From NCBI GenBank assembly GCA_030535605.1, contig JAUNRQ010000019.1:1-42840 (forward strand): a DNA stretch of 42,840 nucleotides. Reading direction: 5' to 3'. Source of the stretch: Pseudoxanthomonas suwonensis. Its GTDB lineage: Bacteria; Pseudomonadota; Gammaproteobacteria; Xanthomonadales; Xanthomonadaceae. The notes under the pieces were generated by a model. The model was not told the origin of the DNA. It worked only from the letters and a program-made list of their open reading frames with translations, and ran no database searches. Within the stretch, counting starts at the first letter, position 1. Every line of letters begins with the position of its first letter. A program made the translations under genes and the position numbers. This document shows positions 32,290 to 41,982 of this stretch, one piece after another.

Positions 32290-35200
32290 ATGTCCAGTCC
32301 CCGGAAGAATCCGTTAGCGCAGGCCAGGCGTGCCATCGATGGCGCGTTGACACGCGACCGTGGTCGACTGCTGGGTGCATGGTCACGCTGGAAGCAGCGA
32401 CCGGGTGATGCGCCGTTGCAGGCGCGCTTCACCGCGATGCTGGCCGCGTCGGTCGATGCCCGCCAGGCGCGTGCCGCGGGCCTGCCCGCGGCCGAGGTCA
32501 ACCCTGACTTGCCGATCGCTGCCCAGGCCGAGCGCATCGTCGACCTGATCCGCGAGCACCAGGTCGTCGTCGTCGCCGGTGAGACGGGCTCGGGCAAGAC
32601 CACGCAACTGCCCAAACTGTGCCTGGCGGCCGGGCGCGGTGCGGCCGGCATGATCGGCTGCACCCAGCCGCGCCGGATCGCCGCGCGTGCGGTCGCGCGC
32701 CGCGTCGCCGAGGAATTGCAGGTGCCTCTGGGGGCAGCGGTTGGCTACCAGGTGCGCTTCACCGAACAGGTGGGCGAAACCACGGCCATCAAGTTCATGA
32801 CCGACGGCATCCTGCTGGCGGAGATCGCCTCCGACCGCTGGCTGTCGCGCTACGACACCTTGATCATTGACGAGGCCCACGAGCGCAGCCTCAACATCGA
32901 CTTCCTGCTGGGCTATCTGAAAACGCTGCTCGCGAAACGGCCCGATCTGAAGCTGATCGTCACCTCGGCAACCATCGACACCGCCCGATTCGCCGCGCAT
33001 TTCGACGATGCGCCGGTGGTGGACGTGGAAGGTCGCGGCTTTCCGGTGGAGGTGCGCTACCGGCCGTTGGAAGGCGAGGGGGAGGATGCGGGCGAACGCA
33101 GCGTGCTGGACGGCATCGTCGCCGCCTGCGACGAACTGCAGCACGAGGGTCGTGGCGACATTCTCGTGTTCCTGCCGGGCGAGCGCGAGATCCGTGACAC
33201 CCATCAGGCATTGGAACGACGCAAGTACCGCCACACCGAGGTGCTGCCGCTGTACGCGCGGCTGTCGGCGCGCGACCAGGACCGGGTATTCAACCCGGGT
33301 GGTGCGCGGCGCATCGTGCTGGCGACCAACGTCGCCGAAACCTCGCTGACGGTGCCGCGCATCCATTACGTGGTGGATCCCGGGCTGGCGCGGGTCAAGC
33401 GCTACAGCCCACGGCAGAAACTCGACCGCCTGCACATCGAGCCGGTCTCCCAGGCCAGTGCCGACCAGCGCGCCGGGCGTTGCGGGCGCATCGCGCCGGG
33501 CGTATGCATCCGCCTGTACGCGCAGTCGGATTTCGAATCCCGGCCGCGCTTCACCGACCCGGAGATCCGCCGTGCGGCGCTGGCCGGCGTGATCCTGCGC
33601 ATGCTGGACCTGCGCCTGGGCGAGATCGACCGCTTCCCGTTCGTCGAGCCACCCGATCCGCGCGCGGTGGCCGATGGCTGGCAGCAGCTGCTGGAACTTG
33701 GCGCCAGCGATGGCGAGCGTGCGTTGACGGCCATCGGCCGGCAGATGGCGCGGCTGCCGGTGGACGTGAAGCTGGCGCGGATGCTGGTGGCCGCCAATGC
33801 GTTGGGCTGCCTGCATGACATGCTCGCGATCACCGCTTTCCTCGGCATCCAGGACCCGCGCGAGCGCCCGCCGGATGCGCGCGCCGCCGCCGACAACGCG
33901 CATGCCGAGTTTGCCGATGCGCGCAGCGAGTTCGTCGGCATCCTCAAGCTGTGGACGGCCTACCGGCAGGCCCACGAAGACCTCACCCAGTCGCAACTGC
34001 GCAAATGGGCCGACAGGCACTTCCTGGGCTTCCTGCGACTGCGCGAATGGCGCGAACTGCATCGGCAACTGAAACTGGTGTGCGAGGAACTGGGATGGTC
34101 GACGGCACCGTTGCCGACGGAAGCTGCCCGCAGCGAGGTGACAGCTCCGGCGGGCGGGGAGCCATCACGTCGTCGACGCCGGCGTGGCGGCGCCCCGGCC
34201 GGCCCGCCTGCGGGCGCCACCACACGCGATGGCATTGACCCCGCCGATGGCTACGCCAGCCTGCATCGCGCACTGATCGCCGGCCTGCCGACGCAACTGG
34301 GCCACCTGGCCGAGCGCGGCGTTTACGAAGGCCCGCGTGGGCGCAAGTTCCAGCTGTTCCCCGGATCGCCGCTGGCCAAGAAGCCGCCACCGTGGGTGTT
34401 GTCGGCCTTGCTGCTGGACACCGAAAAGGTCTGGGCGCTGACCAACGCGGCGATCGAGCCGCAATGGGCCATCGACATGCTGCCGCACCTGCTGGCCCGA
34501 CGCCATTTCGATCCACGCTGGTCGCGGGCGCAGGGGCGGGTGCTGGGCAGCGAACAGATCAGCCTGTTCGGGCTGGTGCTGGCGCCGAAGCAACCGGTGC
34601 ATTACGGCGCGTTGTATCCTGAGGAATCGCGTGCGTTGTTCGTGCGCGATGCGTTGGTCACCGGCGAGATCAACACCCGTGCCGCCTTCCTGCATCGCAA
34701 CCTTGCGACGTTGGCGAAGGCGAAGGAGGAGGAAGCCAAGCAGCGCCGCGTCGGTTTGGTGGTCGACGAGGACTGGCAGGCGCAGTGGTACCTGGATCGC
34801 CTGCCTGCCGACGTCCACAACGCCCACGCGCTGGACGCCTGGTTCGGCAAGCTCGATGCCGCCGGCAAGGCGGCGCTGGAGTGGTCGCTGGATGAGCTGA
34901 TGGTCGGTGACAGCAGCGACGCCGAGCGGTTTCCGCCTTACCTGTCGCTGGGTGACGCCAGGCTCGCGGTGCGCTATCGCTTCGAGCCGGGTGCGGCGGA
35001 CGATGGCATGACCGTTGCGGTGCCGCTGCACCTGCTCAATGCGCTGGATGCCGCCCGCTTGAGCTGGCTGGCGCCGGGGTTCGTGCAGGACAAGGCGATT
35101 GCCCTGATCCGCTCGCTGCCGAAGGCACTGCGCCGCAATGTCGTGCCGGCACCGGACTTTGCCCGCGCCTTCGCCGAAGCGCATCCACGGCCGGAAGCCG

Positions 35201-36327
35201 ATTCACTGGAAGGCACGTTGGCGCGGTTCCTCAAGCGGCTTGCCGGGGTGGACCTGCTCGCCACCGACTTCGAGCCGGCGACGCTCGATGCCCACCTGCG
35301 CGCCAACCTGCGGCTGTTCGAGCCCGTGCCCGGTCGCCGCGGTGAACGCCGGGTGCTGGCCGAATCGCGTTCACTCGACGAACTGCGTCAGCGCTTTGGC
35401 GAGCGCGCCCGCGAGGCATTCGCCGCACGTGCTGCCGAGGGGCTGGCGCAACAGGGGCTGACCACGTTCCCGGCGGAGCCGATTCCGGTGTCCGTGCCCG
35501 GTGCCGGTGGCGTGCCCGCGTATCCGGCATTGCAGGACGACGGTGATGGCGTGTCGCTGGTGGTGCATGCCGAGCGTGCGCTTGCCGCGCGCCAGCATCC
35601 GCACGGTGTGCGTCGCCTGCTGCGTTTCGCGCTGGCCGACAAGCTCAAGCAGGCGCGCCGGCAGTTGCCGGTGCAGCCGAAGACCTCGCTGCTGTATGCG
35701 GCGATCGAGTCGCAGGCGCCACGACGCGATGGACCGGGTGACGGCGACCGTTTGCGCGAGGATCTGGTGGAAGGCGCGTTCCTGGCGTTGTCTGCCGAGG
35801 GCTTGCAGGACATCCGCAGCGCCGACGCCTTCCAGGCACATGCCGACACCCTCGGGAAGGCGGTGTTCGGCGAGGCCATGCGGCGGCTGCAACAGGCCGA
35901 GGCCATCCTCGGGCGCGTGGCCGAGGTGCGCGCCGCACTGGATTCGGAATTGCTCGGCTGGGCCAGCGGCAATCTGGACGACATGCGCGCGCAACTGGAT
36001 GCGCTGGCTGGCCCCGGGTTCCTGCGCGAGGTGCCGGCCGAGGCCCTGGCCAACTATCCGCGCTGGCTCAAGGCGCTGTCGGTGCGCGGCGAACGCGCGC
36101 TGCGCGATCCGGGCCGCGATCAGCAGCGCATGCTGGAGATCGCCGGGTTCGTCGAGGCAATCGCCGACGCCATGGGCGACGCTCGTGCGGCTGACCCGGA
36201 CTGGCGCGCGTTGCGTTGGGAACTGGAAGAATTGCGGGTCGCCACCCATGCCCAGGAACTGGCGCAGCGCGGCGCCATCAGCGCACGCAAGTTCGCCACC
36301 CGCCTGGCGGCGCTGCAGAACCGGTAG
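32290..36327 (+). CDS. hrpA: ATP-dependent RNA helicase HrpA
   Basis: 1345 residues from ATG 32290 (E. coli HrpA has 1300). DEAH-box helicase acting on mRNA and stalled ribosomes. Walker A GETGSGKT is at 97-104, DEAH at 194-197 and motif III SAT in VTSATIDTARF; motif VI is QRAGRCGR. HA2 and OB-fold regions follow, and the HrpA-specific DUF3418 covers the C-terminal half. Between about residues 605 and 650 there is a low-complexity insert with six consecutive Arg (PSRRRRRRGGAPAG) not expected in E. coli HrpA. The frame extends upstream to 32167, but that part overlaps the dps promoter region and looks non-coding. Confidence 0.96.
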   Translation: MSSPRKNPLAQARRAIDGALTRDRGRLLGAWSRWKQRPGDAPLQARFTAMLAASVDARQARAAGLPAAEVNPDLPIAAQAERIVDLIREHQVVVVAGETGSGKTTQLPKLCLAAGRGAAGMIGCTQPRRIAARAVARRVAEELQVPLGAAVGYQVRFTEQVGETTAIKFMTDGILLAEIASDRWLSRYDTLIIDEAHERSLNIDFLLGYLKTLLAKRPDLKLIVTSATIDTARFAAHFDDAPVVDVEGRGFPVEVRYRPLEGEGEDAGERSVLDGIVAACDELQHEGRGDILVFLPGEREIRDTHQALERRKYRHTEVLPLYARLSARDQDRVFNPGGARRIVLATNVAETSLTVPRIHYVVDPGLARVKRYSPRQKLDRLHIEPVSQASADQRAGRCGRIAPGVCIRLYAQSDFESRPRFTDPEIRRAALAGVILRMLDLRLGEIDRFPFVEPPDPRAVADGWQQLLELGASDGERALTAIGRQMARLPVDVKLARMLVAANALGCLHDMLAITAFLGIQDPRERPPDARAAADNAHAEFADARSEFVGILKLWTAYRQAHEDLTQSQLRKWADRHFLGFLRLREWRELHRQLKLVCEELGWSTAPLPTEAARSEVTAPAGGEPSRRRRRRGGAPAGPPAGATTRDGIDPADGYASLHRALIAGLPTQLGHLAERGVYEGPRGRKFQLFPGSPLAKKPPPWVLSALLLDTEKVWALTNAAIEPQWAIDMLPHLLARRHFDPRWSRAQGRVLGSEQISLFGLVLAPKQPVHYGALYPEESRALFVRDALVTGEINTRAAFLHRNLATLAKAKEEEAKQRRVGLVVDEDWQAQWYLDRLPADVHNAHALDAWFGKLDAAGKAALEWSLDELMVGDSSDAERFPPYLSLGDARLAVRYRFEPGAADDGMTVAVPLHLLNALDAARLSWLAPGFVQDKAIALIRSLPKALRRNVVPAPDFARAFAEAHPRPEADSLEGTLARFLKRLAGVDLLATDFEPATLDAHLRANLRLFEPVPGRRGERRVLAESRSLDELRQRFGERAREAFAARAAEGLAQQGLTTFPAEPIPVSVPGAGGVPAYPALQDDGDGVSLVVHAERALAARQHPHGVRRLLRFALADKLKQARRQLPVQPKTSLLYAAIESQAPRRDGPGDGDRLREDLVEGAFLALSAEGLQDIRSADAFQAHADTLGKAVFGEAMRRLQQAEAILGRVAEVRAALDSELLGWASGNLDDMRAQLDALAGPGFLREVPAEALANYPRWLKALSVRGERALRDPGRDQQRMLEIAGFVEAIADAMGDARAADPDWRALRWELEELRVATHAQELAQRGAISARKFATRLAALQNR

Positions 36328-36370
36328 CCGCGCTCGCGTGCGCGGAGCGCTCCTGGATGGTCGCGCGCGG

Positions 36371-36871
36371 CTACTTTACCCGGCGGACCTTGGCGCGGGT
36401 GTTGTAGCCGTCGATGCGCATGTACCACGCGCCCATCACCCCGGAGTTGATGATCACCTTGGGGTTGTTCTTGCGCACGCCATCCAGACGCGCAGCGTCC
36501 GTCTGCTCCCACTCCTGGCCGTTGTCCAGACGGTACACGCGCCCGCGCGAGAAACCGCTGAACTCACCGGTGATGTTGGCTTCGATGGACTCGTTGCTGC
36601 CGAAACTGAGGAAGCCGCGTGCCTGGCTCTGCACGCGCTCGGTGGCTGCGGCTGCCGCCTGTTCCGCGGCTTCATTGGCAGCGGTGTCGATGCGCCGGTC
36701 GAGCCATTGGTTGAGATTGGCCAGTTCCTCGGCGCTCAGCTTGTCCAGGCCAGCGGCCTTGAACTGTTCGGCGCTCATCTGCTGCTGGAGTGGTGGTGCC
36801 TGCTGGGCCAGCAGCAAGGCAGGTGCGGACAGGGTGGCGGCGAGCACGAGCGTGGGCAGCAGATGGCGCAT
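36371..36871 (-). CDS. Small secreted protein of unknown function
   Basis: 166 residues. The signal peptide at 1-22 ends in LLAQQ. Residues 33-60 (LDKLSAEELANLNQWLDRRI) are a helical segment seen in several Xanthomonadaceae envelope proteins. An Ala/Glu-rich helix follows (about 60-80), then a beta-rich region (ITGEFSGFSRGRVYRLDNGQ, WEQTDAARLDG) ending very basic (NTRAKVRRVK). I do not recognise a named family. AGGAA lies about 8 bases before ATG 36871. It is divergent from relA across only 43 bases and convergent with hrpA. Confidence 0.78.
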   Translation of the reverse strand: MRHLLPTLVLAATLSAPALLLAQQAPPLQQQMSAEQFKAAGLDKLSAEELANLNQWLDRRIDTAANEAAEQAAAAATERVQSQARGFLSFGSNESIEANITGEFSGFSRGRVYRLDNGQEWEQTDAARLDGVRKNNPKVIINSGVMGAWYMRIDGYNTRAKVRRVK

Positions 36872-36914
36872 CGGACTGTTCCTGCGGAGGCTTGGCGGCT
36901 AGTGTAATCATGCA

Positions 36915-39092
36915 ATGGAGCCACTGCCTGCCATGACCCCGGACCGTCTCGACAGCCTGCTGGCGCTGCCGCCGGCCGATGCCTGTGCGCCGGCGCTGGC
37001 CGACAGCGTGCGCGCCGCCGCGTCGGGATTGGCCGACGGCTGGTTGCCGCGGGTGCCGGAGGCCCTGCAGGCGGACATGCTGGGTTCGCTGGCGTTGCTG
37101 GGGATGGATGGCGAAACCGCCATCGCCGCATTGCTGCGCGATGCACCGGCATTGGCCGAGGCCTGGCTGCCCGAGGCCGGCAAGGCGTTTGCGCGCGTGG
37201 CCAGCCTGCTCGAGGGGCAACAGGCCGCGACCCGGGTGTGGAGCCTGCACGCGCAGCATCCGCGGGGGGACTCCGAAGGCCTGCGGCGGCTGTTGCTGGC
37301 CATGGTCCGCGACCTGCGGGTGGTGCCGATCCTGCTCGCGCGACAACTGGCGCGGATGCGCCATGCCGCCGGGTTGCCGGAAACCGAACGGCTGGCGCTG
37401 GCGCGGCTGACCCGCGACATCCACGCACCGCTGGCCAATCGCCTGGGCATCTGGCAGTTGAAGTGGGAGCTGGAAGATCTCGCCTTCCGCCACCTGCACC
37501 CGGACACCTACCGCGACATCGCCCGCTTGCTGGACGAAAAGCGCAGCGAGCGCGAGCGCCACATCGCGCTGGTGCGCCGGCAACTGGGGCAGGCGCTGGC
37601 CGAGCACCGCATCGATGGCGACGTGGCCGGTCGTCCGAAGCACATCTACAGCATCTGGAAGAAGATGCAGCGCAAGGGCGTGCCGATCGGCGAGTTGTAC
37701 GACCTGCGCGCGGTGCGCGTGCTGGTGGATGACGTGGCCGCCTGCTATGCCGCACTGGGCGTGGTGCATGCCTTGTGGACGCCCATCCCCAGCGAGTTCG
37801 ACGATTACATCGCCCGTCCCAAGCGCAACGACTACCGGTCGCTGCATACCGCGGTGATCGGCCCGGAAGGCAAGACCGTGGAAGTGCAGATCCGCACCCG
37901 CCAGATGCATGCGCAGGCGGAGCTGGGCGTGGCCGCGCACTGGCGCTACAAGGAAGGCAAGGGTGCACCGGGCGGGGCCGCGATCGACCGAAAGATCGAG
38001 TGGATGCGGCGCTTGCTGGAGGGCGGCGACGGCGAGAGCGTGGGTGCCGGCTTCGACAACGAACTGGTCGAGGACCGGGTCTACGTGCTCACGCCCAAGG
38101 GCGAAGTGCTGGACCTGCAGCAGGGCGCGACGCCACTGGACTTCGCCTATCACGTCCATACCGAAGTGGGCCATCGCTTCCGCGGGGCCAAGGTCGATGG
38201 CCGCATCGTCCCGGCCGAGTATCGGCTGCACACCGGCGAGCGGGTCGAGATCATGACCGGCAAGGAGGCGGCGCCGCGCCGAGACTGGCTGGTGCAGGCC
38301 AATGGCTTCCTTGGCTGCGCGCGTTCGCGCGAAAAGGTGCGCAACTGGTTCAACAAGGTCGATCGTGCCGCCAACTTGCAGGCCGGGCGGGAACTGCTGG
38401 AGAAGGAGCTGCGCCGCCACGGCTTGCTGCAGGCGGACCTGGGTCCGGTCGCCGCACGCTTCAACGCCGATGGCGTGGACGATCTGCTGGTGCTGGTCGC
38501 GCTGGGCGATCTCGGCCCGCACCAGGTGGCGCGGGCGATGCTGGAACTGCAGAGGGAGGCGGCCCAGCTCGCTGCCGAGACCCTGCCGGGGCATCAGGAA
38601 CGGGGGCATCAGGACCTCGTGCGACCCGGGCGGGTCCCGCGTACGTCCACCGGCACCGGCTTCGTGGTCCATGGCATCGGCAACCTGCTGGCGCAAGTGG
38701 CTGGCTGCTGCCACCCGGTTGCCGGCGAGGCCGTCGCCGGCTATCTCACCCGCGGCCGCGGGGTCAGCGTCCATCGCGCCGACTGCACCACGTTGCAGCG
38801 CCTGGTCGCGCGTGAACCCGAGCGCCTGCTGGCGGTGGATTGGGGCAGCGGCGCCGGCCATCAGGATGCACGCGTGGTGCTCACTGCGCTGGATCGCAAA
38901 TCCCTGCTCAAGGACCTGACCAACGTGATCGCCCAGGAAGATGCGCACGTGCTGGAGATCCGCAGCGACGGCCCGCGTCGCGGGCGGATGTTGCTGCATC
39001 TGCGCCTGCGGGTGGCCGATGCCGCGCACCTGTCGCGCCTGCTCGGCAAGCTGGAGGCGGTGCCGGCGGTGGAAACGGTCCGGCGCGCCTGA
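36915..39092 (+). CDS. relA: GTP pyrophosphokinase RelA
   Basis: 725 residues. Ribosome-associated (p)ppGpp synthetase of the stringent response. The N-terminal region corresponds to the hydrolase domain but lacks the HD metal site, so it is inactive as in E. coli RelA. The synthetase domain carries RPKHIYSIWKKM, the acidic EFDD at 294-297 typical of RelA (not the RFKD of SpoT) and KRNDYRSLHTAV. TGS (about 375-440) and C-terminal zinc-finger and ACT domains (to 725) complete it. The start is uncertain: ATG 36915 or ATG 36933. Only 43 bases separate it from the divergent secreted-protein gene. Confidence 0.95.
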   Translation: MEPLPAMTPDRLDSLLALPPADACAPALADSVRAAASGLADGWLPRVPEALQADMLGSLALLGMDGETAIAALLRDAPALAEAWLPEAGKAFARVASLLEGQQAATRVWSLHAQHPRGDSEGLRRLLLAMVRDLRVVPILLARQLARMRHAAGLPETERLALARLTRDIHAPLANRLGIWQLKWELEDLAFRHLHPDTYRDIARLLDEKRSERERHIALVRRQLGQALAEHRIDGDVAGRPKHIYSIWKKMQRKGVPIGELYDLRAVRVLVDDVAACYAALGVVHALWTPIPSEFDDYIARPKRNDYRSLHTAVIGPEGKTVEVQIRTRQMHAQAELGVAAHWRYKEGKGAPGGAAIDRKIEWMRRLLEGGDGESVGAGFDNELVEDRVYVLTPKGEVLDLQQGATPLDFAYHVHTEVGHRFRGAKVDGRIVPAEYRLHTGERVEIMTGKEAAPRRDWLVQANGFLGCARSREKVRNWFNKVDRAANLQAGRELLEKELRRHGLLQADLGPVAARFNADGVDDLLVLVALGDLGPHQVARAMLELQREAAQLAAETLPGHQERGHQDLVRPGRVPRTSTGTGFVVHGIGNLLAQVAGCCHPVAGEAVAGYLTRGRGVSVHRADCTTLQRLVAREPERLLAVDWGSGAGHQDARVVLTALDRKSLLKDLTNVIAQEDAHVLEIRSDGPRRGRMLLHLRLRVADAAHLSRLLGKLEAVPAVETVRRA

Positions 39093-39093
39093 A

Positions 39094-40005
39094 TCAGCGC
39101 GCGTCCGCCTCTGCCAGCAGTTGCAGGCGGCGCCGGGTCATCGGCCCGAATCGCAGCGCATCGGCCAGCACGTCGAGGGCGGCGCCGTCGACCGGTCCGC
39201 GACGGAACTGGGGCGCACTCGCCGGCAACGGCGCGTCCAGCGCGATCGTGGTCAGCTGCCGCCACAGTCGGGCCTGTTCGCCTTGGTCGCGCAGCCGCGC
39301 CGCGGTCTGCGCCGCGCCGCGCATGCGCAGGAAGGGGATTTCGTCGATGCGCTCCAGCACCGCGTCGAGGCTGCCGAAATGCGCCAGCAACACCGCCGCG
39401 GTCTTCCGGCCGATGCCGCCGATGCCGGGGATGTTGTCGATGGCATCGCCGCACAGCGCCAGGTAATCGGCGACCTGGTGGGCATGCACGCCGTGGCGGG
39501 CCTTGACGCCGGCCGCGTCCCAGCGCTGTCCGCGGCCGAAGTCGTATTGCTCGTCGCCGTCGCCCAGCAGCTGCGACAAGTCCTTGTCTGCGGACACGAT
39601 CACCGCGCGCCGGCCGCTGTCGCGGGCCGCGACCAAGGCGCTGCCGATCAGATCGTCGGCCTCGTACTGGCCGTGTGCCATGGTCGCCAGTCCCAGGGTT
39701 TCGCACAGCGCCCGGCAGCAAGCGAACTGGCGCTTGAGCTCTTCCGGTGCCGGCGGCCGGTTGGCCTTGTACTGCGGATACAGCGTGTTGCGGAAGCAGC
39801 CGTCCAGCGCCTCGTCGAAGGCGATGGCGATGTGTCGCGGGCGCTCGCGTTCCAGCAGCTCCAGCAGGAAGCGGGCGAAGCCATGGACCGCGTTCAGCGG
39901 CCAGCCGTCGGCGTCGTGCCACTGGTCCGGCATCGAATGCCAGGCACGGAACACGTACAGCGAGGCATCGACCAGATACAGCCGTACGTTGTCGGCTGCG
40001 TTCAC
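39094..40005 (-). CDS. 5'-3' exonuclease, PolA-N-domain / FEN-like
   Basis: 303 residues from GTG 40005. It has the flap-nuclease fold of the DNA polymerase I N-terminal domain without a polymerase: LYLVDASLYVFRAW (first metal Asp), QYEADDLIGSAL, VSADKDLSQLL and the helix-3-turn-helix GDAIDNIPGIGGIGRKTA. Likely removes RNA/DNA flaps. The GTG start overlaps the stop of the upstream nitroreductase gene by 4 bases (GTGA), which fixes the start and implies translational coupling. Tail-to-tail with relA, one base apart. It is longer than E. coli Xni (251), so I give no symbol. Confidence 0.92.
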   Translation of the reverse strand: MNAADNVRLYLVDASLYVFRAWHSMPDQWHDADGWPLNAVHGFARFLLELLERERPRHIAIAFDEALDGCFRNTLYPQYKANRPPAPEELKRQFACCRALCETLGLATMAHGQYEADDLIGSALVAARDSGRRAVIVSADKDLSQLLGDGDEQYDFGRGQRWDAAGVKARHGVHAHQVADYLALCGDAIDNIPGIGGIGRKTAAVLLAHFGSLDAVLERIDEIPFLRMRGAAQTAARLRDQGEQARLWRQLTTIALDAPLPASAPQFRRGPVDGAALDVLADALRFGPMTRRRLQLLAEADAR

Positions 40006-40571
40006 GGCGTCCAGTCGCGCAGCAGGGTCGCCGGATCGGGACGCTCGCGTTCCGGCGCTTCCAGCCTGGGCGTGCCGATGTGGATGAAGCCGACGATCGC
40101 CTCGTCCGCGGCAACACCGAGGCGCTCGCGCACGGTTGCGTCGGTCGCGGCCCAGCCGGTGAGCCATTGCGCGCCGAAGCCGGCCATCTGCGCGGCTTGC
40201 AACAGGGCGAAGCACACGCAGCTGGCGCTGGACCAGCGCTCGTGCGCGGGGATTTTTTCGTCCGGGCCCTGCGCGGCGATCACGGTGATGATCAGCGGGG
40301 CGAACGAGAACCGCTCGCGCTCGCGTTCGAACACCGCTTCGCCCGCGTCCGGCGTGCGCTGGCGGGTCAGGGTTTCCAGCAGCGCGCCCAGCGTGTGGCG
40401 ATCTTCGCCGTGGATGCGCAGGAAGCGGAACGGCACCCGTCGGCCATGGTCCGGCACGCGCACGGCACTCTGCAGCATGCGCAGCAGCGTGGCGTGGTCG
40501 GGGCCGGGTGCCTGCAACTGGCGGGAGGGAGTCGAACGGCGCGCATCCAGCGCCGCGTAGGGGTTGTCCAT
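40002..40571 (-). CDS. Nitroreductase family protein, YdjA-like
   Basis: About 189 residues from ATG 40571. FMN-dependent NAD(P)H oxidoreductase fold. ARRSTPSRQL near the N-terminus and AVRVPDHGRRVPFRF form the FMN-binding part; APLIITVIAAQ and IVGFIHIGTP match YdjA of E. coli. The physiological substrate of YdjA-like enzymes is unknown. ATG 40583 (MHEP) and longer frames are alternatives; the ribosome site is not decisive. The stop overlaps the exonuclease GTG. Divergent from pntA across 98 bases. Confidence 0.88.
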   Translation of the reverse strand: MDNPYAALDARRSTPSRQLQAPGPDHATLLRMLQSAVRVPDHGRRVPFRFLRIHGEDRHTLGALLETLTRQRTPDAGEAVFERERERFSFAPLIITVIAAQGPDEKIPAHERWSSASCVCFALLQAAQMAGFGAQWLTGWAATDATVRERLGVAADEAIVGFIHIGTPRLEAPERERPDPATLLRDWTP

Positions 40572-40669
40572 GGGCTCGTGCATCCGCCGTGGGGGACTGT
40601 TGATTATGGACCGGCAGCCGGCGGCGGCATTGGTTAGGATGCTGGACACCACCGTGCCGGAAACCGCCC

Positions 40670-41770
40670 ATGAGCGTTGTCCTTGCCGTCGCCCGCGAAA
40701 CCGCTCCCGGGGAACGCCGGGTGGCGCTGACGCCGGAAACCTGCCGCAAGCTGGTCGCCGCCGGCGTGCAGGTGCGCATCGAGCAGGGCAGCGGTGCCGG
40801 TGCCGCCATCGGCGACGAGGCCTACGCGCAGGCCGGTGCGTTGCTGGCCACGGACGCCGCCAGCGCGCTGGACGGGGCCGACATCCTGCTGTGCGTGCAG
40901 GCGCCCTCGGCCGAGCGCATTGCCGCGCTCAAGCGCGGCGCGGTGCTGATCGGCATGCTGCACCCCGAGGCCGACGCGGCACGCGCCGCCGCCATCCGCG
41001 ACGCCGGCATCGTTGCCTTTCCGCTGGAGCGGCTGCCGCGTACCACCCGCGCGCAGGCGATGGACGTGCTCAGTTCGCAGGCCGGCATGGCCGGGTACAA
41101 GGCGGTGTTGATCGGTGCGCAACTGGCACCGCGCTTCTTCCCGATGCTGACCACCGCCGCCGGCACCATCCGGCCGTCGAAAGTGCTGGTGATTGGCGCC
41201 GGCGTCGCCGGCCTGCAGGCGATCGCCACCGCGCGCCGGCTTGGGGCGCAGGTCGAGGGGTTCGATGTGCGTCCGGAGGTGAAGGAGCAGATCGAATCGC
41301 TGGGTGGAAAGTTCCTGGACCTTGGCGTGAGCGCGGCGGGCGAGGGCGGTTACGCGCGCGCACTGACCGAGGAGGAACGCGTCGAGCAACAGCGTCGCCT
41401 CGGCGAGCATCTCAAGGGAATCGACGTGGTGGTCAGCACCGCTGCGGTGCCTGGGCGGCCGGCGCCGAAGATCATCAGCCGCGCGATGGTCGCGGCGATG
41501 CGACCGGGCAGCGTGATCGTCGACCTTGCGGCCGAAACCGGCGGCAACTGCGAGGCCACGGTGCCGGGCACGATCGAGCTGGTCGATGGCGTGATCGTCT
41601 CGGGGCCATTGGACCTGGCATCAATGGGGGCGGTCCACGCCAGCGAGATGTACGCACACAACCTGTACAACTTCACCAGCCTGCTGCTGGCCGACGGTGC
41701 GCTCGCGTTCGACTGGGACGACGAGTTGCTTGCCAGGACCGTGTGGCCGGCGCGGGACGCCGAGGCCTGA
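40670..41770 (+). CDS. pntA: NAD(P) transhydrogenase subunit alpha-1 (NAD-binding domain I)
   Basis: 366 residues. Soluble domain I of the proton-translocating transhydrogenase, binding NAD(H). ARETAPGERRVALTPET and FPMLTTAAGTIRPSKVLVIG, then GAGVAGLQAIATARRLGA with its GxGxxG nucleotide loop, match PntA; VRPEVKEQIESLGGKFLDLG is diagnostic against alanine dehydrogenase. It is the split type (alpha-1 only). No alpha-2 or beta gene follows; the next gene is unrelated and on the other strand. GGAAA lies 6 bases before ATG 40670. The gap 41771-41982 (212 bases) has only GC-rich repeats (GCGGTGCCGGC at 41953-41963 and 41965-41975). Confidence 0.92.
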   Translation: MSVVLAVARETAPGERRVALTPETCRKLVAAGVQVRIEQGSGAGAAIGDEAYAQAGALLATDAASALDGADILLCVQAPSAERIAALKRGAVLIGMLHPEADAARAAAIRDAGIVAFPLERLPRTTRAQAMDVLSSQAGMAGYKAVLIGAQLAPRFFPMLTTAAGTIRPSKVLVIGAGVAGLQAIATARRLGAQVEGFDVRPEVKEQIESLGGKFLDLGVSAAGEGGYARALTEEERVEQQRRLGEHLKGIDVVVSTAAVPGRPAPKIISRAMVAAMRPGSVIVDLAAETGGNCEATVPGTIELVDGVIVSGPLDLASMGAVHASEMYAHNLYNFTSLLLADGALAFDWDDELLARTVWPARDAEA

Positions 41771-41982
41771 GCAACGCCCGAACACCGGGCAGCCTTCGGC
41801 CCGCATCCGCCGTCATCGGCTGAAAGCGAACGGTGCCGCGGTACCTTGTTGCCTGTTTGCACACCGGTGCCGAGGTATCACTGCAGCGGCTTCACGGGCG
41901 GGGGCGGACTGTCCACCAGGCACCTGCATGACGATATCGCGTGCAACCGGCAGCGGTGCCGGCCGCGGTGCCGGCAGCGGGC

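Noticed and set aside
36672..39029. 785-codon open frame antisense to relA
   Set aside because: The translation is His/Gln/Arg-rich low complexity; relA on the other strand is unambiguous.
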